Below are positions 8,971 through 17,242 of a DNA stretch of 64,000 nt, piece by piece. Under the pieces are notes generated by a model, which saw only the letters and a program-made list of their open reading frames with translations, had not been told where the DNA came from and did not search any database. Location: positions 1-64,000 of the forward strand of contig NZ_JAHXRW010000015.1 of the NCBI RefSeq assembly GCF_019429625.1. The letters run 5' to 3'. The translations under genes and the position numbers were made by a program. How positions within the stretch are numbered: the first letter of the stretch is position 1; every line of letters begins with the position of its first letter. Origin of the DNA: Celeribacter sp. PS-C1 (GTDB taxonomy: Bacteria > Pseudomonadota > Alphaproteobacteria > Rhodobacterales > Rhodobacteraceae).

Positions 8971-9008
8971 TATATGTTAGCGCAAAATCAACGCTGCGGC
9001 GCAGAAAA

Positions 9009-9024
9009 ATTCAAGTATTTGAAT
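9009..9024. promoter_or_regulatory. SoxR-type operator upstream of soxX
   Basis: ATTC-N8-GAAT lies at the centre of a 20-base palindrome (9007-9026) with 8-base perfect arms, AAATTCAA and TTGAATTT. It is 94 bases before soxX, in the soxW-X spacer where SoxR binds in Pseudaminobacter. The form equals the SqrR/BigR box reported for related ArsR proteins. Confidence 0.7.
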
Positions 9025-9119
9025 TTGTCTCTTGCTCTGCGACAGATTGGCACGCTACGGTATGCAAAACAAACAACGCAGATATGCGGGAATGTAAGTA
9101 CAGTCTTTAGGGAGGAGAC

Positions 9120-9596
9120 ATGAAACGTATCGCAACCTGTCTTGTTGCACTCGGTCTGAGCACCGGTGTGGCAATGGCCGAAACGGCCCCCGGCGACGTT
9201 CAGTTCGACGACTACGGCGCGATTGAGGCCTCTCTGACCGGCACGCCGGGCAACCCCGAGGAAGGGCGCAAGATCCTGACCACGAAATCCATGGGCAACT
9301 GCGTCTCTTGCCATGCCGCCGATGCCTATGCTGATGTGCCGTTCCACGGCGAGGTCGGTCCTTGGCTCGATGGCGCGGGGTCGCGCTGGTCTGCGGCCGA
9401 GTTGCGTGGTCTCGTTGTCAACGCCAAGATGACGTTCGAGGGCACTGTGATGCCGGCCTTCTACAAGGTCGATGGTTTCACCCGTCCGGGTGATGCCTAC
9501 ACGGGCAAGGCCGCGCCGGCCGATCTGCCGCCGATCCTGTCGGCTCAGCAGGTTGAGGATGTGGTCGCCTATCTGATGACGCTGACGGACGAGTGA
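9120..9596 (+). CDS. soxX: Sulfur oxidation monohaem cytochrome SoxX
   Basis: The small subunit of the SoxAX cytochrome, which joins thiosulfate to the SoxY cysteine and accepts the electrons. At 158 residues it has a signal peptide (cut after AMA, residue 20), one haem site CVSCH (61-65) and the distal ligand Met111 in GTVMPAFY. It is the first gene of the structural operon XYZA, with a consensus GGGAGGAG ribosome site and the SoxR-type palindrome upstream. Confidence 0.95.
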   Translation: MKRIATCLVALGLSTGVAMAETAPGDVQFDDYGAIEASLTGTPGNPEEGRKILTTKSMGNCVSCHAADAYADVPFHGEVGPWLDGAGSRWSAAELRGLVVNAKMTFEGTVMPAFYKVDGFTRPGDAYTGKAAPADLPPILSAQQVEDVVAYLMTLTDE

Positions 9597-9637
9597 TCTT
9601 CCGTCGGACCCTGACACTTAGAACTTAGGAGCAAACC

Positions 9638-10054
9638 ATGAATCTCACACGACGTGACGCTCTGGCTCTGGGCCTCGGTGCGACCGCGGCGGCGCTTTTG
9701 CCGCTGAGTGCGACCGCCGCCGCCGAAGACGCCATTGCCGCATTCACCGGGGGTGCCGAGGCGGGCGCGGGCGATCTGACCCTGACCGCACCGGAGATCG
9801 CCGAAAACGGCAACACTGTGCCGATCACAGTTAACGCCCCTGGCGCCACGGCCATCGCCGTGTTCGCCACCGGCAACCCGACGCCCGAAGTGGTCGTGTT
9901 CAACTTCGGACCGCTGGCAGGCAGCCAGGCGGCCTCGACCCGCATCCGTCTCGCAGGCACGCAAGACGTTGTGGCGGTCGCGAAAATGGCCGACGGCTCT
10001 TTCGTGCAGACCTCCGCGACGGTCAAGGTGACCATCGGCGGCTGCGGCGGCTAA
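9638..10054 (+). CDS. soxY: Sulfur covalent carrier protein SoxY
   Basis: Carries pathway intermediates on the cysteine of its C-terminal swinging arm. The 138-residue protein ends in GGCGG (Cys136), the exact hallmark. A twin-arginine signal (TRRDALAL) at the N-terminus indicates folded export, probably with SoxZ as a hitch-hiker since SoxZ lacks a signal. It is followed after 25 bases by soxZ. Confidence 0.96.
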   Translation: MNLTRRDALALGLGATAAALLPLSATAAAEDAIAAFTGGAEAGAGDLTLTAPEIAENGNTVPITVNAPGATAIAVFATGNPTPEVVVFNFGPLAGSQAASTRIRLAGTQDVVAVAKMADGSFVQTSATVKVTIGGCGG

Positions 10055-10079
10055 CCCGATTTTTTAGGAGACAAAGACA

Positions 10080-10409
10080 ATGGCATCTGGTGTCAAACCC
10101 CGCGTGAAAGTCCCCAAGTCGGCGTCTGCCGGTGAGGTGATCACGATCAAGACCCTCATTTCGCATCCGATGGAATCCGGGCAGCGCAAGGACAGCGACG
10201 GCAACGTCATTCCGCGTTCGATCATCAACCGTTTTACCTGTGAGTTTAACGGCGAAAGCGTGATCGACGTGACGCTCGAACCGTCGATCTCGACCAACCC
10301 TTACATTGAATTTGACGCGACTGTGCCCGAGGCCGGGACGTTCAAATTCACCTGGTATGACGATGACGGCTCCGTCTACGAGGATTCCAAAGAGATCGCG
10401 ATTGCCTGA
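10080..10409 (+). CDS. soxZ: SoxY partner protein SoxZ
   Basis: A 109-residue immunoglobulin-like protein that forms the SoxYZ heterodimer. It starts with the family-typical KPRVKVPKSASAGEVITIKTL region and contains HPMESGQRKD and FTWYDDDGSVYE. No signal peptide is present, as expected if it leaves the cell bound to Tat-targeted SoxY. GGAG precedes the start. Confidence 0.95.
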   Translation: MASGVKPRVKVPKSASAGEVITIKTLISHPMESGQRKDSDGNVIPRSIINRFTCEFNGESVIDVTLEPSISTNPYIEFDATVPEAGTFKFTWYDDDGSVYEDSKEIAIA

Positions 10410-10445
10410 TACGGTTGATCGGGTCGGCTTTGCCGCACCAAGGTC

Positions 10446-10471
10446 GTGTGCGCCCGGGGAGGGGCGCACAC
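10446..10471 (+). promoter_or_regulatory. Hairpin in soxZ-soxA spacer
   Basis: A 10-base perfect stem (GTGTGCGCCC / GGGCGCACAC) with a six-base loop and no T run after it, 24 bases before the soxA start. It could protect the soxYZ message end or lower read-through into soxA, but is not a classical terminator. Confidence 0.5.
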
Positions 10472-10495
10472 AATTCCCAGGGAGGAGAGATACGC

Positions 10496-11344
10496 ATGAA
10501 AATCAATAAAATGCTCAGCACAGCCGCGGCTTTGACGGCACTCGCACTGCCTGCCTTCGCCGATGAGGATGCAGAGCTTGTCATCAATGGCGAGATCGAG
10601 ATCGTGACCAAGACGGCAGCCCCCGCGCATCTCGACGGGCATCTGAGTGAAATCATGTCCGGCTGGCGTTTCCGCTCGGATGACACGCAGGCTATGGAGA
10701 TGGATGATTTCGACAACCCGGGGATGCTGGGTGCCGAAGCCGGGTTCGAGCAGTTCGAAACCGTGATGGGGTCAGAGGGCAAATCCTGTATGGATTGCCA
10801 CGACGGCGCCGAAAGCCTCGCCAATGTGCGCCCGACCTATCCGAAATGGAACGAAGACAAGGAACAAGTCTACACCATCCAGATGCAGATCAACGACTGC
10901 CTGACGGAACAGATGGGCGCTGAGCCGGAAAAATATGACAGCAACGCCATGCTGAACTTCGAAGCGGCGCTGGCCTCCGTCTCGCGCGGCATGCCGGTGA
11001 ATGTCGCCATCGACGGCCCGGCCCAGTCCATCTGGGAGCAGGGCAAGGAGATGTATTACACGCGCTACGGTCAGCTGGATTTGTCCTGCGCCAACTGCCA
11101 CGAGCAGAACTACGGCAACATGATCCGCGCCGACCATCTGTCGCAGGGTCAGATCAATGCCTTCCCGGCCTACCGTCTGAAAAACGCCAAACTCAACGGC
11201 GCGCATGGGCGGTTCAAGGGCTGTATCCGCGATACCCGTGCGGAGACCTTCGCCGCCGGTTCGCCGGAATTCGTGGCGCTTGAGCTTTATGTGGCGTCCC
11301 GTGGCAATGGCCTGTCGGTCGAAGGCCCGTCCGTTCGCAACTGA
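10496..11344 (+). CDS. soxA: Sulfur oxidation dihaem cytochrome SoxA
   Basis: The catalytic subunit of SoxAX. At 282 residues from the ATG behind GGGAGGAG, it has a signal peptide (cut after AFA, residue 22) and two haem sites, CMDCH (98-102) and CANCH (198-202). Cys135 (QINDCL) is the likely axial ligand of the first haem. Cys242 (FKGCIRD) is the active-site cysteine that becomes the persulfide ligand of the second haem. Two CXXCH sites place it in the dihaem SoxA class. Confidence 0.94.
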   Translation: MKINKMLSTAAALTALALPAFADEDAELVINGEIEIVTKTAAPAHLDGHLSEIMSGWRFRSDDTQAMEMDDFDNPGMLGAEAGFEQFETVMGSEGKSCMDCHDGAESLANVRPTYPKWNEDKEQVYTIQMQINDCLTEQMGAEPEKYDSNAMLNFEAALASVSRGMPVNVAIDGPAQSIWEQGKEMYYTRYGQLDLSCANCHEQNYGNMIRADHLSQGQINAFPAYRLKNAKLNGAHGRFKGCIRDTRAETFAAGSPEFVALELYVASRGNGLSVEGPSVRN

Positions 11345-11355
11345 TCTTTGACGGG

Positions 11356-11382
11356 GCCCCGCTTGGCGACGAGCGGGGCTTT
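11356..11382 (+). terminator. Terminator after soxA
   Basis: An 8-base stem GCCCCGCT / AGCGGGGC followed by a short T-rich tract. It separates XYZA from soxB, which then probably has its own promoter in the remaining spacer. Confidence 0.6.
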
Positions 11383-11396
11383 GTCTTCCACAATAT

Positions 11397-11412
11397 ATTC
11401 AATTTTACGCAT
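11397..11412. promoter_or_regulatory. Weak SoxR-type half-match before soxB
   Basis: ATTC-N8-GCAT, one base away from ATTC-N8-GAAT, 51 bases upstream of soxB. It is listed only because exact or near copies occur in three other sox spacers. Confidence 0.25.
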
Positions 11413-11462
11413 GAAACTTTGGGAAACGCTCAGGTTTCTGCGTACGACAACGGAGTTTCCGC

Positions 11463-13160
11463 ATGATTTCACGTCGTGATTTCCTTCAGGTGTCCATGGC
11501 TGCGTCCGCCATGGTGGGCGCGTCCGGCTTTGGCAACTGGGCCCGACTGGCGGCGCAACAGGCGCTGACGCAGGACCAGCTTCTGGAATTCGACACCTTC
11601 GGGAACGTGTCCCTGATCCACGTCACCGACATTCATGCACAACTCAAACCGATCTATTTCCGCGAGCCGGAGATCAACATCGGCGTTGGTGGAAACAAGG
11701 GCGCGGTGCCGCATGTCACGGGCGCGGAGTTCCGCAAACTTTACGGCATAGAGGACAATTCCCCCTCGGCTTATGCGTTGAGCTACAATGATTTTTCCGC
11801 CTTGGGCAAAGCTTACGGCAAGGTCGGCGGCCTCGACCGCGTCGCCACCGTGATCAACTCGATCCGTGCGGCACGTCCCGACGCGCTGTTGCTCGATGGC
11901 GGCGACACCTGGCACGGCTCCTACACCTGCTACCACACGGCAGGACAGGACATGGTCAATGTGATGAACGCGCTCAAACCCGATGCGATGACCTTCCACT
12001 GGGAGTTCACGCTTGGCTCCGAGCGCGTCCGCGAAGTGGTGGCCGATCTGCCCTTCGCCGCACTGGGGGCCAATATCTATGACGCCGAATGGGATGAACC
12101 GGCGGAGGATTTTGCACCCTATAAGTTCTTTGAGCGTGGAGGTGTGAAAATCGCCGTGATCGGCCAGGCCTTCCCCTATATGCCCATCGCCAACCCTGGC
12201 TGGATGTTCCCGGAATACTCCTTTGGCATTCGCACCGAGCGGATGCAGGAGGTCGTGGACGAGGTGCGGGGGATGGGCGCGGAGCTGGTCGTTCTGCTGT
12301 CCCACAACGGCTTTGACGTGGACAAAAAGATGGCGAGCCTCGTGAGCGGCATCGACGTTGTGCTGTCGGGTCACACCCATGACGCGCTGCCGGAACCGGT
12401 TCTGGTGGGCGAGACGATCATCATTGCCTCGGGGTCCAACGGCAAATTTGTTTCGCGTGTGGATTTGGACGTGCGCGACGGGCGGATGATGGGTTTCCGC
12501 CACAAGTTGATCCCAATCTTCTCCGATGTGATAGAGCCGGACAAAGAGGTCTCGGCGCTGATCAACGAACAACGCGCGCCCTACGAGGAGGCGATGGGCG
12601 AGGTGATCGGCCAGACCGACAGCCTCTTGTACCGTCGCGGCAATTTCAACGGCACTTGGGACGATCTGATCTGTGACGCGCTGTTGAGCGAGCGCGAGGC
12701 GGACATCGCCATGTCTCCGGGTGTGCGTTGGGGGCCGAGCCTCCTGCCGGGGGACAACATCACCCGCGAGGACATCTGGAACGCCACCTCAATGACCTAT
12801 GGCAAGGCGTATCGGAGCGAGATGACCGGCGAGTTCATCCATACGATTATGGAAGACGTGGCCGACAACATCTTTAACCCCGATCCCTATTACCAGCAGG
12901 GCGGCGATATGGTGCGGATGGGTGGCCTTGGCTACCGGATCGACATCACCAAGCCTCAGGGTGAGCGGATTTCTGAGCTGACGCTACTCAAGACCGGCGA
13001 GAAACTTGATCCGGCGAAGAACTACGTCGTTGCGGGCTGGGCCTCGGTCAATGAGGGCACCGAAGGGCCGCAGATCTGGGATGTGGTGGAGGATCACATC
13101 CGCAAACAGGGCACCGTCACAGTCGCGCCGAACACTTCGGTCGAGGTCATCGGCGCCTGA
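11463..13160 (+). CDS. soxB: Thiosulfohydrolase SoxB
   Basis: Hydrolyses the terminal sulfate from SoxY-bound S-thiosulfonate. At 565 residues it starts with a Tat signal (ISRRDFLQ) and follows the 5'-nucleotidase/calcineurin fold: metal ligands in HVTDIHAQL, DGGDTWHGS, FHWEFTLG, LSHNGFDVDKK and LSGHTHDALPEP, and then the 5'-nucleotidase C-terminal domain from about 385. The dimanganese centre is inferred from these residues. Confidence 0.96.
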   Translation: MISRRDFLQVSMAASAMVGASGFGNWARLAAQQALTQDQLLEFDTFGNVSLIHVTDIHAQLKPIYFREPEINIGVGGNKGAVPHVTGAEFRKLYGIEDNSPSAYALSYNDFSALGKAYGKVGGLDRVATVINSIRAARPDALLLDGGDTWHGSYTCYHTAGQDMVNVMNALKPDAMTFHWEFTLGSERVREVVADLPFAALGANIYDAEWDEPAEDFAPYKFFERGGVKIAVIGQAFPYMPIANPGWMFPEYSFGIRTERMQEVVDEVRGMGAELVVLLSHNGFDVDKKMASLVSGIDVVLSGHTHDALPEPVLVGETIIIASGSNGKFVSRVDLDVRDGRMMGFRHKLIPIFSDVIEPDKEVSALINEQRAPYEEAMGEVIGQTDSLLYRRGNFNGTWDDLICDALLSEREADIAMSPGVRWGPSLLPGDNITREDIWNATSMTYGKAYRSEMTGEFIHTIMEDVADNIFNPDPYYQQGGDMVRMGGLGYRIDITKPQGERISELTLLKTGEKLDPAKNYVVAGWASVNEGTEGPQIWDVVEDHIRKQGTVTVAPNTSVEVIGA

Positions 13161-13166
13161 AATCTG

Positions 13167-13198
13167 CCGCTCTGACACCAGTGTTGGAGCGGTTTTTA
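13167..13198 (+). terminator. Terminator after soxB
   Basis: The stem CCGCTC / GAGCGG with an inner ACAC / GTGT pair is followed by GTTTTTAT. It implies that soxCD has a promoter of its own in the next 90 bases. Confidence 0.65.
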
Positions 13199-13210
13199 TA
13201 GAATGAATTC

Positions 13211-13226
13211 ATTCACATCAGAGAAT
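13211..13226. promoter_or_regulatory. SoxR-type operator upstream of soxC
   Basis: A second exact ATTC-N8-GAAT match, 59 bases before the soxC start. It partly overlaps a 14-base perfect palindrome (GAATGAATTCATTC, 13201-13214). Confidence 0.55.
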
Positions 13227-13284
13227 GAGAGAATTCATGCACAGCATGAAAGCACAGGATTCAAATCGGAGGGAGACACGAGAG

Positions 13285-14583
13285 ATGAGTGAGACCCAAA
13301 ACGACAAACCGGGCACCGGCCAGGGGACGAGCCGTCGCGCGTTTCTGCGTGGGGCTGCGGCCACCGGGGTGGGGCTGGCGGCGAGCCATGCCTCTGCCGA
13401 AGGCCCCGATCCGCTGATCACCGAGAAACAGGACTGGGCAATGGGCCTTGGCGATGGTGTTGATGCAACGCCCTATGGTCTGCCGATCAAATACGAGGGC
13501 GATGTCATTCGCCGCAACGTGCCGTGGCTGACGGCCGATCCGATCTCTTCGATCAACTTCACGCCGATCCATGCGCTTGACGGCACGATCACGCCGCAGG
13601 GCTGTGCCTTTGAGCGGCATCACTCCGGGGCGATTGAACTGAAAAAAGAAGACTATCGCCTGATGATCAACGGGTTGGTCGATACGCCGCTGGTCTTTAC
13701 CTATGAGGATCTCGAACGCTTCCCGCGGGTGAACAAGACCTTCTTCCTCGAATGTGCGGCCAACACCGGCATGGAATGGGCTGGCGCGCAATTGAACGGC
13801 TCGCAATTCACCCATGGCATGATCCACAACATGGAATACACCGGCGTCACTTTGCGCACTCTGTTGGAAGAGGCGGGGCTGGATGCGGCCGGTGATCTGG
13901 CGGACAAATGGGTCTATGTCGAGGGCGCGGATGCCTCCTCGAACGGGCGCTCAATCCCGATGGAAAAGGCGCTGGATGACTGCATGATCGCGTTCAAGGC
14001 CAATGGCGAAGCGCTGCGCATGGAGCATGGCTATCCGGTGCGTCTGGTCGTGCCCGGCTGGGAAGGCAACATGTGGGTGAAATGGCTGCGCCGCATCGAA
14101 GTGACCGCACAAGCCATTGAATCGCGTGAAGAGACCTCGAAATACACCGACACTCTGGCAGATGGCACCTCGCGCAAATGGACCTGGGTCATGGATGCGA
14201 AATCTGTGGTGACCTCTCCCAGCCCGCAGATGCCGATCAAGCATGGCAAGGGGCCTTTGGTGATCACAGGTCTGGCGTGGTCGGGCCGTGGCGCCATCAC
14301 CGGCGTCGATGTGTCGAAGGACGGCGGCAAGACCTGGGAAAAGGCCCGTCTGGCCAATCCCGGCGAACCGATGGCGCTGACGCGGTTCTATCTTGATACC
14401 ACTTGGGACGGTGAGGAAATGCTCCTGCAAAGCCGTGCTCATGACGACACGGGTTATGTTCAGCCGACCAAGGCGCAGCTTAGAGAAGTGCGCGGCGAGA
14501 ACTCCGTCTATCACAACAACTGTATCCAAACCTGGCATGTCAAATCGAACGGGGAGGCGGAAAATGTCGAAGTTTCTTCCTAA
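13285..14583 (+). CDS. soxC: Sulfane dehydrogenase molybdenum subunit SoxC
   Basis: With SoxD it oxidises the SoxY-bound sulfane sulfur, giving six further electrons per thiosulfate. At 432 residues it has a Tat signal (SRRAFLRGA) and then a sulfite-oxidase-type molybdopterin domain with the molybdenum-ligand cysteine in FLECAANTG, SSNGRSIPMEKAL and VVPGWEGNMWVKWLRRIE, and a C-terminal dimerisation domain. The ATG at 13285 with GGAGGGAGA upstream is preferred over one at 13225. It overlaps soxD by 20 bases. Confidence 0.95.
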   Translation: MSETQNDKPGTGQGTSRRAFLRGAAATGVGLAASHASAEGPDPLITEKQDWAMGLGDGVDATPYGLPIKYEGDVIRRNVPWLTADPISSINFTPIHALDGTITPQGCAFERHHSGAIELKKEDYRLMINGLVDTPLVFTYEDLERFPRVNKTFFLECAANTGMEWAGAQLNGSQFTHGMIHNMEYTGVTLRTLLEEAGLDAAGDLADKWVYVEGADASSNGRSIPMEKALDDCMIAFKANGEALRMEHGYPVRLVVPGWEGNMWVKWLRRIEVTAQAIESREETSKYTDTLADGTSRKWTWVMDAKSVVTSPSPQMPIKHGKGPLVITGLAWSGRGAITGVDVSKDGGKTWEKARLANPGEPMALTRFYLDTTWDGEEMLLQSRAHDDTGYVQPTKAQLREVRGENSVYHNNCIQTWHVKSNGEAENVEVSS

Positions 14584-15634
14584 ACTGATCCTCACCACAG
14601 CTCTCTCCGCGACATTGGCGATGCCTGCTTTCGCGGAAAAATTCGGCCTCGGTCGTGCGGCTTTGCCCGAAGAAATCGCCGCGTGGAACCACGATATTTC
14701 GCCCAATGGTGACGGGCTGCCCATTGGCTCCGGCTCTGTTGAAGATGGCGAGATGATTTTCTCGGAAAACTGCGCCGTGTGTCATGGCGAATTCGCCGAA
14801 GGGGTCGGGAATTGGCCGAAACTGGCTGGTGGTGATGGCACTTTGGCCGACAAAGATCCGCTGAAAACCGTGGGCTCCTACTGGCCGTATCTCTCGACGG
14901 TCTATGACTATGTCCGTCGCTCGATGCCCTTTGGCGCGGCGCAGACCATGTCGGACGACGATGTCTACGCGATCACGGCCTATATCCTTTATTCGAACTA
15001 CATCGTTGAAGATGATTTCGTGCTCTCGAATGAGAACTTCCTCGAAGTCGAGATGCCGAATGCCGAGGGCTTTATCACCGATGATCGCGCCGAGACGGAA
15101 TACACGATCTTCACCGAAGACAACGCTTGCTACGAGAACTGCAAGGAGACGGTCGAGATCACCAAACGTGCGACCGTTCTCGATGTGACGCCGGAGGAGG
15201 AGACGACGGAAACCGCCGCAGAGCCTGCAACCGATGAGACGGTTCAGGTCGCGATGGCCGAAGAGGCCCCCGCAGAGGAGGCGCCTGTCGAGGTTGCCGC
15301 CGCCGCGTTTGACGAGGCTTTGGCTGCCGAGGGCGAGAATGTCTTCAAAAAGTGCAAAGCCTGTCACCAAGTGGGCGAGGGTGCCAAGAACCGCACCGGA
15401 CCTGTCCTCAACGGCGTGCTTGGTGCGACCATCGGTCATGTGGAAGATTTCAAATATTCCAACGATTTCACGGATGCTCGCGAGGAAGGTTTCACCTGGA
15501 CCGAAGAGAACCTGACCGCCTATCTGCACAAACCAAAAGCGATGTTCCCGCGGACCAAAATGTCCTTCGCCGGTTTGAAAAGCGACGAGGATATTGCAGC
15601 GGTGATCGAATATCTTAAGGCCACGACGCAATAA
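14564..15634 (+). CDS. soxD: Sulfane dehydrogenase dihaem cytochrome SoxD
   Basis: Electron-accepting partner of SoxC. At 356 residues it has a signal peptide (cut after PAFA, residue 24), a first cytochrome domain with CAVCH (70-74), an acidic Ala/Glu/Pro linker (about 208-246) and a second cytochrome c domain with CKACH (264-268) and a distal Met in MSFAGL. The ATG is inside the soxC end, preceded by GGGGAGG, so the pair is translationally coupled. Confidence 0.94.
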   Translation: MSKFLPKLILTTALSATLAMPAFAEKFGLGRAALPEEIAAWNHDISPNGDGLPIGSGSVEDGEMIFSENCAVCHGEFAEGVGNWPKLAGGDGTLADKDPLKTVGSYWPYLSTVYDYVRRSMPFGAAQTMSDDDVYAITAYILYSNYIVEDDFVLSNENFLEVEMPNAEGFITDDRAETEYTIFTEDNACYENCKETVEITKRATVLDVTPEEETTETAAEPATDETVQVAMAEEAPAEEAPVEVAAAAFDEALAAEGENVFKKCKACHQVGEGAKNRTGPVLNGVLGATIGHVEDFKYSNDFTDAREEGFTWTEENLTAYLHKPKAMFPRTKMSFAGLKSDEDIAAVIEYLKATTQ

Positions 15635-15652
15635 GCGTAGATATGACTTCGA

Positions 15653-15680
15653 AAGGGCGGCTATCTGGCCGCCCTTTTTT
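15653..15680 (+). terminator. Terminator after soxD
   Basis: A 9-base perfect stem AAGGGCGGC / GCCGCCCTT running into six T. It closes the sox structural block. Confidence 0.85.
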
Positions 15681-15712
15681 CGTGGTAGGATAAATACAGG
15701 GAGGATTTTTCA

Positions 15713-16162
15713 ATGAAACCAATCTTCAATGCGATTGCGCTTTGCGCTTTTCTCTCATCGCCCGCCTTGGCCAGCGATCTGGAAAATGATCAGGCGATCA
15801 CTTTTGACTTTGACGGCACATTCGAGGACGCGACCTTTGCGATTGAGAATGCGATCGTCTCCAAAGGTCTCGTGATCGACTATCGCTCACATACGGGCGA
15901 TATGTTGGAACGCACGAAGGAGGATGTCGGCTCCGAGGTGACGATTTTCGATGCGGCGGATATCTTCCTCTTTTGCTCGGCGCTTGTGTCGCGGCAAGTG
16001 ATGGAGGCCGATCCCAGCAATATCGTCCATTGCCCCTATGCGATCTATGTCGCGGATCGAGAGGGCAAGGTCACCATCGGCTTCCGAGACTATCCCGATG
16101 GCCCGATGCAAGCGGTCGAAGATTTGCTGACAGAGATTGTCGAAGAGGCCACAAGCTTTTAA
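15713..16162 (+). CDS. Exported DUF302 protein
   Basis: A 149-residue protein with a signal peptide (cut after ALA near 20) and the single alpha/beta DUF302 fold, including FEDATFAIENAI, IFDAADIFLFCSALVSR and IVHCPYAIYV. Family members often neighbour sulfur and redox genes but have no established biochemical role. Two cysteines (FLFCSAL and IVHCPYA) are conspicuous. A GGGAGG ribosome site and its place between soxD and the Crp gene suggest a sulfur-linked job. Confidence 0.75.
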   Translation: MKPIFNAIALCAFLSSPALASDLENDQAITFDFDGTFEDATFAIENAIVSKGLVIDYRSHTGDMLERTKEDVGSEVTIFDAADIFLFCSALVSRQVMEADPSNIVHCPYAIYVADREGKVTIGFRDYPDGPMQAVEDLLTEIVEEATSF

Positions 16163-16193
16163 ATATCCCTTCTGACGATGGAAGGGATAAAAG

Positions 16194-16850
16194 ATGGATT
16201 GGATCGACCGGTTTGCGGGGCTCTCGACACTTGAGCCCAAGGTGCGCGAGCGTCTCGTGACGCAGTCGCAGATCGTTCACCTTCCTGCCGGGACCATTTT
16301 GTTCGGCCCCGGCAAGAGCCCGGAAAACCTACTGATGCTGATTGAGGGCACGGTGCGGGTGCAACAGACCACTGAATCCGGCCGCGAGATCGTGCTTTAT
16401 CGGGTGCATGCGGGGGAGAGCTGTGTGATGACCACGGCCTGCCTTCTGGCCTATGAGGATTACAGCGCCGAGGGCATCGCCGAGACGGAGGTCGATGCCG
16501 TCGCCATTCCGCGCCGTGTGTTCGACGATCTGGTGGCCACCTCGCAGAGCTTTCGCAATTTCGTGTTCTCCGCCTATTCGCGCCGGATCACCGATCTCTT
16601 TCATGTGATTGAGGAAATCGCCTTTCAAAAGATCGATATCCGGCTGGCGCAAAAGCTATTGGAGCTGACGAACGGTGGGCCGGTGCTCAAGGCAACGCAT
16701 GCGCAACTGGCCGCAGAACTGGGGTCCGCTCGTGAGGTGATTTCACGCCAGCTACAGGAATTCCAGCGCCGCGGATGGGTCCAAACCGCCCGCGGCGAGG
16801 TCAAATTGACGGACCGCGAGGCGCTGGACGCACTCGCGCATTCCGGCTGA
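16194..16850 (+). CDS. Crp/Fnr-family transcription regulator
   Basis: At 218 residues it has a cNMP-like sensor barrel (about 20-115), the dimer helix and a C-terminal winged HTH with THAQLAAELGSAREVISRQLQEF. It lacks the N-terminal Cys cluster of Fnr. Two cysteines, Cys77 and Cys83 in GESCVMTTACLL, lie on a barrel strand where a redox or persulfide sensor could act; this is inference. Its stop abuts the stop of the convergent DUF2892 gene with no gap. The DUF302 gene upstream is probably co-transcribed. Confidence 0.82.
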   Translation: MDWIDRFAGLSTLEPKVRERLVTQSQIVHLPAGTILFGPGKSPENLLMLIEGTVRVQQTTESGREIVLYRVHAGESCVMTTACLLAYEDYSAEGIAETEVDAVAIPRRVFDDLVATSQSFRNFVFSAYSRRITDLFHVIEEIAFQKIDIRLAQKLLELTNGGPVLKATHAQLAAELGSAREVISRQLQEFQRRGWVQTARGEVKLTDREALDALAHSG

Positions 16851-17051
16851 TTATTTCATCTTGCAGGTGTTGATCCCGAAAATCGAATAGAGCGGGCAAG
16901 AGGACATCAGCCCGGTCACAAGCGGGATGATCCCGATCAGATAGAGCCAGCGCAGGGACGCATCGGCGTTCATGAAAAAGCCGAGGATGAGGGCAAGGCC
17001 AACTACGATACGCAGGACGCGGTCAATGCCGCCGACATTCTTTTTAAGCAT
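16851..17051 (-). CDS. DUF2892 (YgaP-like) small membrane protein
   Basis: A 66-residue protein with two predicted membrane helices (about 12-32 and 35-52) around the N-terminal KKNVGGIDRVLRIVVG signature, and two C-terminal cysteines (SSCPLYS and NTCKMK). The family is the membrane anchor half of YgaP-type sulfurtransferases; here the rhodanese half is absent. The ATG at 17051 is the family-typical start (MLKKNVG). It probably belongs with the sulfur genes to its left. Confidence 0.8.
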   Translation of the reverse strand: MLKKNVGGIDRVLRIVVGLALILGFFMNADASLRWLYLIGIIPLVTGLMSSCPLYSIFGINTCKMK

Positions 17052-17191
17052 GGAACTCTCCATTGGTGAACCAGCTGTAGGCTACCGCTCCACGTGCCCG
17101 CCTGTCTGTAACAAACTCACATCCAGCACAAAGAGGGGCAATTTTTCCGACGCCGGTGTGAAACGGGCAGAATGTTCGATTTGTACAAAAG

Positions 17192-17219
17192 AAAAGCGGG
17201 GCCTCGCATGAGACCCCGC
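17192..17219 (-). terminator. Terminator after mmsA
   Basis: GCGGGG-x-CTC-GCAT-GAG-x-CCCCGC hairpin with one mismatch, followed on the minus strand by a T-rich tract. Confidence 0.65.
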
Positions 17220-17242
17220 CAATTGGTTCGAAAAGTGATGGT

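Noticed and set aside
13201-13214. The 14-base palindrome GAATGAATTCATTC as a separate operator
   Set aside because: It overlaps the ATTC-N8-GAAT site and may merely be part of it; no independent evidence supports a second protein.
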